Positions 34,450-43,625 of a stretch of DNA of 64,000 nt are shown piece by piece. The position numbers and the translations under genes are program-made. The notes under the pieces are model-generated. The model was given only the letters and a program-made list of their open reading frames with translations, was not told where the DNA came from and ran no database searches. The stretch is from CAVUBL01 sp963739795 (GTDB lineage: Bacteria > Acidobacteriota > Thermoanaerobaculia > Multivoradales > DATKCC01), in assembly GCA_963739795.1 (NCBI GenBank), contig CAVUBL010000010.1:372001-436000 (forward strand). Reading direction: 5' to 3'. Numbering within the stretch: the stretch's first letter is position 1; each line of letters begins with the position of its first letter.

Positions 34450-35652
34450 TCAGGCGCGGTAGGCCGCGGCCACCTTCTTCAGGGCTTCGGCCACCAGATC
34501 GACCTGGTCCTCGGTGAGGCCGTGATGGACCGGCACGCAGAATAGGGTCTTCGCCAGGCGGTCGACGACCGGGGGGTGGTCGACGCCCGGCCCGTCGAAG
34601 ACCGGCTGACGCGGTAGGGGCCGCGGATAGTGGAGGGCGTAGGCGACGCCCTCGGCGAGGAGGGCCTCGCACAGGGCGTCGCGGATGGGCCGGCCCTCCT
34701 CCGGCTCCACGAACGCCTCGGGATCCACCCGGACGGCGTAGAGGTGGTACGCCGGCTCGGCGCCGTCGGTGGGCTTGGGCGCATGGAGGCCCGGAATCTC
34801 CTCGATCGCCGCCGTGAGCCGGTCGGCGTGGGCCCGCCGTCGCTCGGTGAGCTCGGGAAGGCGCGCGAGCTGGCTCACGCCGATGGCGGCCTCGCTATCG
34901 GTCATCCGGTAGTTGAACCCGATGGAAGTGTGGAGGTACTTCTCCGTCTCGCCGTGGGAGCGCAGGGCGCGGATCTTCGCCGCCAGGTCGCCGTCATTGG
35001 TGGTGACCAGACCCCCTTCCCCGGTGGTCATGTTCTTGGTCGGGTAGAAGGAGTAGGTGACGGCGTCGCCGAAGGCGCCCAGGCCCCGGCCCCGGTAGCG
35101 GGCGTGGTGGGCCTGGGCCGCGTCGTAGATCACCTTGAGGCCGTGCTCGGCGGCCAGGCGCTCCGCCGCGTCGATGTCGACCGGATTGCCGTAGAGGTGG
35201 GTGCAGGCGAGGGCCCGGGTCCGGGGCGTGACTTTCCCCGCGGCGTCCGCGAGGTCCATGGAGTAGGTCTCGGGATCGGCGTCGACCCAGACCGGGCGGG
35301 CGCCGGCGGCCACCACCATGGAGGCGGTGGCGATGTAGGTCCAGGCGGGCACGAGGACCTCGTCGCCGGGGGCGAGCAAGGGGCCGTAAGCGAGCTGCAG
35401 CGCGCACGTGCCGTTGGCGCAGGCCATGGCGTGGCGCGCCTCCGAGAGCTCCGCGAACCCCTCCTCGAGCTCCGCCACCTTCTTGCCCTGGGCCAGCATG
35501 CCGGAGCGCAGCACCGCCACGGCGGCGGCGACGTCCTCGTCACTGAGCTGGACGGAGACGAGCTGGATCCGGTCACCGGGGTTGACGGGATCGCCTCCGC
35601 GGAGGGCGAGAGCGGCCACCTCGGGGCGGCCGGTCAGGGACTCGATGGGCAT
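34450..35652 (-). CDS. DegT/DnrJ/EryC1-type sugar aminotransferase
   Basis: A 400-residue PLP enzyme that typically transaminates keto-sugar nucleotides for LPS, glycans or antibiotics. Visible are ANGTCALQLAYGPLLAPGDE, VLVPAWTYIATASMVVAAGA, the Asp/His pocket VIYDAAQAHHARYRG, and the PLP lysine in SFYPTKNMTTGEGGLV. ATG 35652 is selected from the GGAG seven bases upstream and the family N-terminus; the longer frame is spurious. The nearby GT2 gene (36826-37527) could belong to the same glycan route but is separated by a broken gene on the other strand. Confidence 0.9.
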   Translation of the reverse strand: MPIESLTGRPEVAALALRGGDPVNPGDRIQLVSVQLSDEDVAAAVAVLRSGMLAQGKKVAELEEGFAELSEARHAMACANGTCALQLAYGPLLAPGDEVLVPAWTYIATASMVVAAGARPVWVDADPETYSMDLADAAGKVTPRTRALACTHLYGNPVDIDAAERLAAEHGLKVIYDAAQAHHARYRGRGLGAFGDAVTYSFYPTKNMTTGEGGLVTTNDGDLAAKIRALRSHGETEKYLHTSIGFNYRMTDSEAAIGVSQLARLPELTERRRAHADRLTAAIEEIPGLHAPKPTDGAEPAYHLYAVRVDPEAFVEPEEGRPIRDALCEALLAEGVAYALHYPRPLPRQPVFDGPGVDHPPVVDRLAKTLFCVPVHHGLTEDQVDLVAEALKKVAAAYRA

Positions 35653-35989
35653 GGGGTTCTCCGTGGGGAAAAGTCGATGGGCTCGGTCGCGGGCGGCAGA
35701 ATAGCACCGGGGTCGACCGCCCGAGAAGCCATCCCGGGCGGGATCTCCGCGCCCTTCCCCGCGAGGATAGCGGTCGGTTCCGATCGCCACCCGGAGGGGT
35801 GGCGCAACTGTCGAGAACCAGATCTACACTGAGCTCGTCAGGAGTACTCCTCTCCTTCTCCAGATCCTCCCCGCGGTCCGCCCGGCGGGTCCCCGATCCG
35901 ACGCCCGGGCGGCGCCGGAGCGCGTCGGCTCCGGTCGCTCGCTGCCCGGCTGGATGCCTCGATCTCCCTGGCAGCAGGAGGAACGGATC
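35653..35989. other. Divergent intergenic region, 337 bp
   Basis: Lies between the aminotransferase (-) and the broken secreted-protein gene (+). It carries the ribosome sites of both and a 12-bp perfect palindrome AGGAGTACTCCT at 35840-35851, a possible operator. No open frame with recognisable protein features is seen. Confidence 0.5.
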
Positions 35990-36742
35990 ATGAGGCAACA
36001 GCTTCGAATCGCCGTTCTCGCGGCGGCTCTCCTGATGGTCGCCAGCTCCCTGGCCGCCATGGAGCGGGCTCACGGCTTCTTCACGATTCCCTGGTACGAG
36101 GTCTCCCCGGTCCGGGCAACCGTCACGACCCTCTTCGCCGTGACCAACGTGGGGAACCAGGCAGCGGAGCGCGGAGATCCGCTACTACGACCATGTGGGC
36201 AACATGTTGCTCAGGCCGAAGACTCCGCATTCTGGTGCCGAACCAGACCTTCACCCGCAACGTCTTCGACGTCATCCCGTTCCCGCCGATGGGCGACGCC
36301 ACGGGTTACATAGAGATCGAGGGCAAGCCGGGCCGCTTGCTCGCGGTGGACTACTTCCAGGTCGACCCAGACCGCCAGTTCGCCTCGGGTGACCGGGCGC
36401 TCGCCAACGATGACGACATCAAGTGCCATGAGGTCCAGGTGCGCTTCCTCAACGGCGGCAGCGTTTAGCTGGGGGAACGGACTTCGTCGTCTTCTTCCTC
36501 GGCAACGACCCGGCGAAATGGGAGTTCGCGTCGACTACTACGACGAGGCCGGGCACCACCTCAAGTTCGAAGGCCCGGTCAAGAGCACCGAGAAGGTCGG
36601 AACGGTCTCCATCGCCAGCGCCAATCCCGGGGCTCCTTTCGGATCGATCCGGGTCCACTTCCCCAACGGCGGCACCGTCACCGCCGTGATGAAGCGCCTC
36701 CGGCGTCTACTCTGTCGGGTTCAAGGCCGTCTGCCTGGATTG
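35990..36742 (+). pseudogene. Frame-disrupted secreted protein gene
   Basis: Begins with a good AGGAGG ribosome site, ATG 35990 and signal peptide (RIAVLAAALLMVASSLAAME). The frame then shifts repeatedly: VRATVTTLFAVTNVGNQ, then IRYYDHVGNMLLRPKT in a second frame from about 36175, then ILVPNQTFTRNVFDVIPFPP in a third from about 36232, then DFVVFFLGNDPAK, VRVDYYDEAGHHLKFEG and finally SGVYSVGFKAVCLD ending TGA at 36740-36742. At least five single-base shifts in 750 bp. The pieces read as one secreted beta-rich protein of about 245 residues with two similar units (YYDHVGN / YYDEAGH). Function unknown. Decay or sequence error cannot be told apart here. Confidence 0.75.
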
Positions 36743-36825
36743 AGAGCCACAGCGGGCCGGCCTCTACCGGTTCACGCGAGACCTCTTCCGCCGGGCCAGA
36801 GCGCCGGAGCTACTGAAGCCGGAGC

Positions 36826-37527
36826 TCAGACCCGGTCGAAGAGCCGGTGGTAGCCCGAGGCCAGCGTGATCGCCACCGTGTCGCGCACCGGCCGGTAGAA
36901 GCTCGGCACCCGGTCGTGGTAGATGGTCCGCACCTTCACCTGCCCGATCCGGGCCCCCCGGTGCGCCGCCTTGATGAGCATCTCCGACTCGATGGCGTAG
37001 CCGTCCGAGACCAGGCCCATCCGCTCCAGCAGATCGGCCTCGATCACCCGGTACCCCGACTGGCTGTCGGCGAGGGTCACGCCGGTCACCCAGGACAGGA
37101 GGCGGGTGCCGATGGTGTTCGTCCAGTACCTGTGAGGCGGGATCGCCGCCCGGTCCCCCAGGCGCCCGCCCACGATCAGGTCCCACGAGCCCGTGTCCCA
37201 GGCGGCGAGGAGCGCCGGCAGGTCCTCCGGGTCGTGCTGCCCGTCGCCGTCCAGCATGACGATCGCCCGGAGCGCCGGCTCGCGGCCCCGGCGCCGCTCG
37301 TCCAGGAGCTGGTCGAAGGCGGTGCGCAGCGCCGCCCCCTTGCCGCGGTTGCGCTCGTGGCGGAGGACCTCCGCCCCCGCCCGGCGCGCCTCTTCGCCCG
37401 AGGCGTCGGTCGAGCCGTCGTCCACCACCACTACCCGCTCCAGGTGGCGCCGCGTCCCCTCGACGACCTCGCCGACGGTGGCTGCGCACTGGTAGGCGGG
37501 AATGACGGCGATGAGGTCGCGGCGCAT
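36826..37527 (-). CDS. Family 2 glycosyltransferase, polyprenyl-phosphate type
   Basis: A 233-residue GT-A glycosyltransferase resembling dolichyl/undecaprenyl-phosphate sugar transferases. LIAVIPAYQCAATVGEVVEG opens the fold; VVVVDDGSTDASGEEARRAG binds nucleotide, VMLDGDGQHDPEDLPALL holds the metal-binding acidic motif, and DSQSGYRVIEADLLERMG follows. No C-terminal membrane helices are present, so it would be a soluble or peripheral enzyme. ATG 37527 chosen; upstream in-frame sequence lacks family similarity. Donor and acceptor unknown. Confidence 0.88.
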   Translation of the reverse strand: MRRDLIAVIPAYQCAATVGEVVEGTRRHLERVVVVDDGSTDASGEEARRAGAEVLRHERNRGKGAALRTAFDQLLDERRRGREPALRAIVMLDGDGQHDPEDLPALLAAWDTGSWDLIVGGRLGDRAAIPPHRYWTNTIGTRLLSWVTGVTLADSQSGYRVIEADLLERMGLVSDGYAIESEMLIKAAHRGARIGQVKVRTIYHDRVPSFYRPVRDTVAITLASGYHRLFDRV

Positions 37528-37870
37528 GGGGGCGGCTCGAGAAGTCGGCTCGCGGGAGCTCGGATCGTGAATCGATGGGAGGTATAGCACAGGCCGTGGG
37601 TATGCCTCCGAATCCTCCGCCATCACCCACCCGAGTCTTGTCTCCCGGAGAAGCTTGTGACATCCTTCACAGGTCCGACGGGGTCGCGTCGGCCGGGTTC
37701 GCTCGCGAGCCATGCGGGTGGCGCCGGAGTCGCGCGACACGGCGCCGGGCACGGCCACCACGGCCGGCGTCCCCAGTGGGATTGGGGCGCGATTTGGTCA
37801 GTCACCGACACGAGGAACGACAGCTACAAGCCAAGGCCGCCCGCACGGCCCACCTGGAGGTACGACCGCC
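37528..37870. other. Control region of the complex I operon, 343 bp
   Basis: The gap between the glycosyltransferase (-) and nuoA (+). It holds the Rex-operator-like sequence at 37655-37672 and, close to nuoA, a GGAGG ribosome site at 37856-37860. I saw no convincing sigma-70 promoter hexamers. Short open frames here overlap the operator and have no recognisable protein features. Confidence 0.55.
37655..37672. promoter_or_regulatory. Rex operator (ROP) upstream of nuoA
   Basis: TTGTGAC-ATCC-TTCACAG matches the known Rex consensus TTGTGAA-N4-TTCACAA at 12 of 14 defined positions, with the correct 4-base centre. It lies 199 bp before the nuoA start. The gene for Rex closes the same operon (48687-49319), and complex I genes are proven Rex targets in some bacteria. 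A CRP-type reading (TGTGA-N6-TCACA) also fits; no crp-like gene is in the window. Confidence 0.65.
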
Positions 37871-38251
37871 TTGCCTGAAACCTACTTCTCGGTGCTCCTC
37901 GCGCTGGGGATCGCCGCCGCCATCGGCCTGGGTTTGGTCGGAGTCTCCTACCTCGTCGCCCGCAAGCTGCGAGGACGCACCGAGCTCTCCCCGTACGAGT
38001 CGGGCATGCCGCTGCTGGACCAGAGCCACAAGCGGATCTCGATCCTCTTCTTCCTCATCGCCATCGACTTCATCGTCTTCGACCTCGAAGCGGCCTTCCT
38101 CTACCCGTGGGCGCTGGTCATGCGCTCGGGCGGATGGGCCCTCTTCGCGGCGGTGCTGGTGTTCATCGCCCTCATCCTGGTGGGCTACGCCTACATCTGG
38201 CGCAAGGGCGGCCTGAACCTGGGCGCCCGCGGTCGGCTGGAGAGGATCTGA
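37871..38251 (+). CDS. nuoA: NADH-quinone oxidoreductase subunit A
   Basis: A 126-residue membrane subunit of complex I with three helices. Recognised by RTELSPYESGMPLLDQSHKR with the conserved ExG loop, and DFIVFDLEAAFLYPWAL, the acidic helix of the family. Start is TTG 37871 with GGAGG ten bases upstream; the open frame extends further but without similarity. In most bacteria nuoB, C and D follow; here nuoE follows directly, three bases after the stop. Confidence 0.92.
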   Translation: MPETYFSVLLALGIAAAIGLGLVGVSYLVARKLRGRTELSPYESGMPLLDQSHKRISILFFLIAIDFIVFDLEAAFLYPWALVMRSGGWALFAAVLVFIALILVGYAYIWRKGGLNLGARGRLERI

Positions 38252-38254
38252 GCC

Positions 38255-38725
38255 ATGAGCTTCCCTCCCGAGGCACATGCCCGTCTCACCGAGATCATCC
38301 AGCGGTACCCCGACTCCAAGGCGGCGCTGATCCCCGCCCTCCATCTGGCCCAGGAGATCTGGGGCGGCTGGCTCCCCGAGGAGGCGGTCGAGGCGGTGGC
38401 CGAAGAGCTCTCCCTGCCCGCCGCCGAGGTCCGGGGCGTCGTCACGTTCTACGACCTCTTCCACCAGAGCCCGGTCGGACGCCACCGCCTGCGGTTGTGC
38501 ACCAACCTGCCCTGCCAGCTCCGGGGCGCCGAGGAGATCCTGGGCGTGCTCGGCGAGGAGCTGGGCGTGGGCGAGGACGAGGTGACCTCTGACGGCAAGT
38601 GCTCCTACACCCACTTCGAGTGCCTCGGCTCGTGCGACACGGCGCCGATGATGATGCTCGACGATCACTACGAGGAGAACCTGACCCCCGAGCGGGTCAA
38701 GCAGCTCCTCGAGGAGCTCGACTAG
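38255..38725 (+). CDS. nuoE: NADH-quinone oxidoreductase subunit E
   Basis: A 156-residue thioredoxin-fold subunit of the NADH-input module carrying the [2Fe-2S] cluster N1a. Ligands are visible as C-x4-C in LCTNLPCQLRG and C-x3-C in ECLGSCDTAPMMM. The N-terminal helical bundle (IIQRYPDSKAALIPALHLAQ) is complete. nuoF begins two bases after the stop. Length is that of normal NuoE. Confidence 0.95.
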   Translation: MSFPPEAHARLTEIIQRYPDSKAALIPALHLAQEIWGGWLPEEAVEAVAEELSLPAAEVRGVVTFYDLFHQSPVGRHRLRLCTNLPCQLRGAEEILGVLGEELGVGEDEVTSDGKCSYTHFECLGSCDTAPMMMLDDHYEENLTPERVKQLLEELD

Positions 38726-38727
38726 CC

Positions 38728-40044
<1,317 letters not shown>

Positions 40045-40050
40045 CGAGCG

Positions 40051-41685
40051 ATGCCCAGCGTCACGATCAACGGCCGGACCGTCGAGGTCGAGGCCGGCAC
40101 CAATGTGATCGAGGCCGCCAAGCTGGTGGGGGTCCAGATCCCCCACTACTGCTACCACCCGCGGCTTTCGGTGGTGGGCCAGTGCCGCATGTGCCTGGTC
40201 CAGGTCGACGGTCACCCGAAGCTCCAGGCCGGCTGCTCGGTCACCGTCCAGAAGGACGGCATGGAGATCCGCACCGACGTGCCCGAGGTCGAAGAGGCCC
40301 AGCGGGCGATGATGGAGTTCCTCCTCATCAACCACCCGCTCGACTGCTCGATCTGCGACCAGGCGGGCGAGTGCGGCCTCCAGGACTACGCCTTCAAGCA
40401 CGGCCAGTCCTTCTCCCGCTTCCGCTACGAGGAAAAGCGCACCTACCCGGGCCGCGAGCGCATCCCTCTCGGGCCGAGCGTGCTCCTCAACATGAACCGG
40501 TGCATCCAGTGCACCCGCTGTGTGCGCTTCACCCGGGAGATCTCGGGCACCGGCTCCCTCGGCTTCTTCAACCGCGGAGCCCGCACCGAGATCGGGACCT
40601 TCCCCGGCCAGGAGCTCGACGACCCACTGGCCGCCAACGTGGTGGACATCTGCCCGGTGGGCGCCCTGACCTCCACCCGCTTCCGCTTCGCCGAGCGGGT
40701 CTGGTACCTGGACAAGAAGCCGTCCCTGTGCACCGGGTGCGAGGTCGGCTGCAACGTGACCCTGGAGCACCGCCGCGGCGCGATCCGCCGCTACAAGCCC
40801 CGCGCGAACCCCGAGGTCAACGACTACTGGCTGTGCGACTTCGGACGGGCGAGCCACGAGCGCTACGGCCAGCTCCCCCGTCTGGTGACCCCCCGCATCG
40901 GCGCCCACGAGGACGGCGTGTCCACCACCTGGGCCGCGGCCCTCGACACCGTGCACCACGCCATGACCTCGCGCTCGACCGGCGGCGCCGTCGCCTTCCT
41001 CGGCTCGGCTCACATGAGCACCGAAGCGGCCTACATGCTGGCCCGGGTCGCCGACCACGTGGGCTCGCCCCACCGGGCGGTCTGGGTGGACATCGGGCCC
41101 GAGCGCTCGATCCCCAACACCCACGGCGGCCTCTCCGGCACCGAGGCCGGCCCCAACCGCCGGGGCGCCGAGCTCGCCGGGCTCGCCTCGCGCGAGGGCG
41201 GGATGACGGCCGAGGAGCTGCTGAGCGGCACCGGCGCCGAGCGCTGCGCCGTGCTGGTGGTGGCGGACAGCGACCTCGGCGAGGCCGCCCACGACCCGGA
41301 GAGCGTCGAGCGCCTGCGCCGCGCGAGCTTCCTGGTGGTCCTGGGCTGGGCTGACACGCCCCTGGCCCGGGCCGCCGACGTGGCCCTGCCCGTCGCGACC
41401 CACGCCGAGACCAGCGGCACGTTCATCAACGTGGAGTGGCGCCTGCAGCGCTTCGAGCGGGCCTTCCCGGCTCCCGGCCAGGCGCGGCCGGCCTTCGAGG
41501 CCCTCGCCGACCTGCTCTCCCGCTTCGACCAGGGCTGGAACGACCGAGTGACCGCCGCCGAAGTCTTCGACCGGCTGGCCGCGGAGGCCGCACCCCTCTC
41601 CGGGCTGCGCTTCGACGACCTGCCGGCCACCGGCCAGCCCATCGAGGCGCCCCGCGAGACGCCCGAGCCGGCCCTCGAAGGCTGA
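40051..41685 (+). CDS. nuoG: NADH-quinone oxidoreductase subunit G, short form
   Basis: A 544-residue subunit carrying several Fe-S clusters. The N-terminal ferredoxin domain has HYCYHPRLSVVGQCRMC; then HPLDCSICDQAGECGLQ (cluster N5), CIQCTRCVRFTREI and CPVGAL (N4), and CTGCEVGCNV with a later cysteine in YWLCDFG, the extra N7 site known from E. coli and Thermus. The molybdopterin-like C-terminal domain is truncated compared with the 750-900 residues of many NuoG proteins. The first 250 residues are fully conserved. Confidence 0.94.
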   Translation: MPSVTINGRTVEVEAGTNVIEAAKLVGVQIPHYCYHPRLSVVGQCRMCLVQVDGHPKLQAGCSVTVQKDGMEIRTDVPEVEEAQRAMMEFLLINHPLDCSICDQAGECGLQDYAFKHGQSFSRFRYEEKRTYPGRERIPLGPSVLLNMNRCIQCTRCVRFTREISGTGSLGFFNRGARTEIGTFPGQELDDPLAANVVDICPVGALTSTRFRFAERVWYLDKKPSLCTGCEVGCNVTLEHRRGAIRRYKPRANPEVNDYWLCDFGRASHERYGQLPRLVTPRIGAHEDGVSTTWAAALDTVHHAMTSRSTGGAVAFLGSAHMSTEAAYMLARVADHVGSPHRAVWVDIGPERSIPNTHGGLSGTEAGPNRRGAELAGLASREGGMTAEELLSGTGAERCAVLVVADSDLGEAAHDPESVERLRRASFLVVLGWADTPLARAADVALPVATHAETSGTFINVEWRLQRFERAFPAPGQARPAFEALADLLSRFDQGWNDRVTAAEVFDRLAAEAAPLSGLRFDDLPATGQPIEAPRETPEPALEG

Positions 41686-41742
41686 AGCTCCACCCCCGAC
41701 GCCCATCACGATCGAACCGAATCCATCTTCGAGGAGCCGCAC

Positions 41743-42765
41743 GTGAGCGTCCAAAACGTGGCCATGCTCGTCAAGCTAGCGGCCTTTCTCCTCCTCATGC
41801 TGACCATCGTGCCGGTCATGGTCTGGGTGGAGCGACGGGGCGGCGCCCTGATGCAGGACCGCCCCGGGCCCAACCGCCTGGGTCCCCTGGGCCTGATCCA
41901 GCCGCTGGCCGACGCGGCGAAGTTCATTTTCAAGGAGGACGTCCTGCCCCGGGAGGCGGACCGGCTGCTCTACCTGCTGGCGCCCATCCTGGCGCTGATC
42001 CCCGCCTTTTCCACCTTCGTGGTCATCCCCCTGGGGCCGACGATCGAGATCGCCGGCCAGCGGATCCCCATGATGGTGGCGGACGTCGACACCGGGGTGC
42101 TCCTGTTCCTGGCGATCGCCAGCCTCGGGGTCTACTCCCTGGTGATGGCGGGGTACGCCTCCAACAACAAGTTCTCCCTCATGGGCTCGATCCGCGCCTC
42201 GGCGCAGATGATCAGCTACGAGCTCGCCCTCACCCTGAGCGTGGTGGCGGTGCTTCTGCCGGTGGGCTCCTTCCGCCTCGACGACGTGGTCACCTACCAG
42301 GTCCAGCACGTCTGGAACGTCATTCCCCAGTGCGTGGGCTTCGTGATCTTCCTGGTCGCCGCCTTCGCCGAGACCAACCGCCTGCCCTTCGACCTGCCCG
42401 AGGCCGAGTCGGAGCTGGTGGCCGGGTACCACACCGAGTACAGCGCCATGCGCTTCGCCGCCTTCTTCATGGCGGAGTACGCCGGCATGACCGTCCTCTC
42501 GGCGCTCGCCGCGACCCTCTACCTGGGCGGCTGGCACCTGCCGGGGGTCGACCTGGCGGCGATGGGGATCGTGGGCGTGGTGATCGGGGCGATCGTGTTG
42601 GTGGCCAAGATCCTCCTGTTCCTCTTCTTCTTCGTCTGGGTGCGCTGGAGCTTCCCGCGCTTCCGCTACGACCAGCTCATGGCCATCGGCTGGAAGGTCC
42701 TCCTGCCCCTCGCCATCGTCAACCTGATCTGGGTCGCTTCGGCGAGCCTCGCGGGGTGGCTGTGA
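41743..42765 (+). CDS. nuoH: NADH-quinone oxidoreductase subunit H
   Basis: A 340-residue membrane subunit with eight predicted helices forming part of the quinone chamber. Signatures RPGPNRLGPLGLIQPLADA and AAFAETNRLPFDLPEAESEL are intact, the latter holding conserved acidic residues. Start GTG 41743 has GAGGAG upstream. The next gene is nuoJ, so the usual nuoI between them is missing. Its TGA overlaps the nuoJ ATG. Confidence 0.95.
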   Translation: MSVQNVAMLVKLAAFLLLMLTIVPVMVWVERRGGALMQDRPGPNRLGPLGLIQPLADAAKFIFKEDVLPREADRLLYLLAPILALIPAFSTFVVIPLGPTIEIAGQRIPMMVADVDTGVLLFLAIASLGVYSLVMAGYASNNKFSLMGSIRASAQMISYELALTLSVVAVLLPVGSFRLDDVVTYQVQHVWNVIPQCVGFVIFLVAAFAETNRLPFDLPEAESELVAGYHTEYSAMRFAAFFMAEYAGMTVLSALAATLYLGGWHLPGVDLAAMGIVGVVIGAIVLVAKILLFLFFFVWVRWSFPRFRYDQLMAIGWKVLLPLAIVNLIWVASASLAGWL

Positions 42766-43319
42766 TGGAAGCCTTGATCTTCTTTCTGTTCGCCTTCTTC
42801 ACCGTCGGCTCGGCCCTGGTGGTCGTCCTTCACCGCGACCCGGTGAAATCGACCCTGAGCCTGGTGCTGACCCTGGCCTCGACGGCGGTCCTCTTCGTCC
42901 TGCTCGGCGCCCCGTTCATCGGCACCCTCCAGGTGCTGATCTACACCGGCGCCATCGTCGTCCTGTTCCTGTTCGTCGTCATGCTGCTCAACCTCTCCCG
43001 GGAGGCCGGCACCGAGCCCGGTGGGCGCGGGCAGCGGCTGTTCGCGATTCTCGGCGCCGTGGTCTTCGCCCTGCTCGTCGGCGGCACGGTCTGGCGCTCG
43101 GTGGCGGGAGCCTCGGCGCCGCCCCTCGACGAGCAGTTCGTCGCCCTGCGCGAGCTCGCCCTCGAGCTTTTCGACCGCTTCCTCCTGCCGTTCGAGATCG
43201 TCGGCCTGCTCCTCCTGGTGGCGGTCATCGCCGCCTACATCCTGGCCAAGCGCCCCGAGACCGCCGAACCCACCCCGAGCGGGGCCGGCGGCGATGAGAC
43301 CCCGGAGGGTCCGCGATGA
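42765..43319 (+). CDS. nuoJ: NADH-quinone oxidoreductase subunit J
   Basis: A 184-residue membrane subunit with five helices. The typical start MEALIFFLFAFFTVGSALVV and the conserved helix LQVLIYTGAIVVLFLFVVML are present. ATG 42765 overlaps the nuoH stop (TGATG); GTG 42762 is an in-frame alternative. A Pro/Glu/Gly tail follows the last helix. It overlaps nuoK by four bases. Confidence 0.94.
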   Translation: MEALIFFLFAFFTVGSALVVVLHRDPVKSTLSLVLTLASTAVLFVLLGAPFIGTLQVLIYTGAIVVLFLFVVMLLNLSREAGTEPGGRGQRLFAILGAVVFALLVGGTVWRSVAGASAPPLDEQFVALRELALELFDRFLLPFEIVGLLLLVAVIAAYILAKRPETAEPTPSGAGGDETPEGPR

Positions 43320-43621
43320 GCGTTCCCGTCTCCTGGTACCTGTTGCTGGCGGCCGCCCTGTTCGCCATCGGCACGGCCGGCGCCCTGACCCGCCGCAACG
43401 GCATCACCATCTTCCTGTCCATCGAGCTCATGCTCAACTCGGTCAACCTGACGCTGATCGCCTTCTCGCGCCTGCTGGGGGATCGGACCGGACAGATCGT
43501 CGTCCTCTTCGTGCTCGCGGTCGCCGCGGCCGAGGCGGCGGTCGGCCTGGCCCTGTTCATCGCCCTCTACCGGCACCGGCGGACGATCGACATCGACCGG
43601 GTCAACCTGATGCGGTGGTGA
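43316..43621 (+). CDS. nuoK: NADH-quinone oxidoreductase subunit K
   Basis: A 101-residue three-helix antiporter-like subunit. The two essential membrane glutamates are in ITIFLSIELMLNSVNL and VAAAEAAVGLALFIALYR. Length is standard. Start overlaps the nuoJ stop (ATGA). Confidence 0.95.
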   Translation: MSVPVSWYLLLAAALFAIGTAGALTRRNGITIFLSIELMLNSVNLTLIAFSRLLGDRTGQIVVLFVLAVAAAEAAVGLALFIALYRHRRTIDIDRVNLMRW

Positions 43622-43625
43622 CGCC

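Noticed and set aside
36389..36853. Separate small gene downstream of the broken secreted gene
   Set aside because: The peptide continues the same protein in a shifted frame and lacks its own ribosome site, so it is treated as part of the pseudogene.
37656..37671. CRP-type site TGTGA-N6-TCACA
   Set aside because: The same bases fit the Rex operator with flanking T and G, and Rex is encoded in the operon; no CRP/FNR gene is seen.
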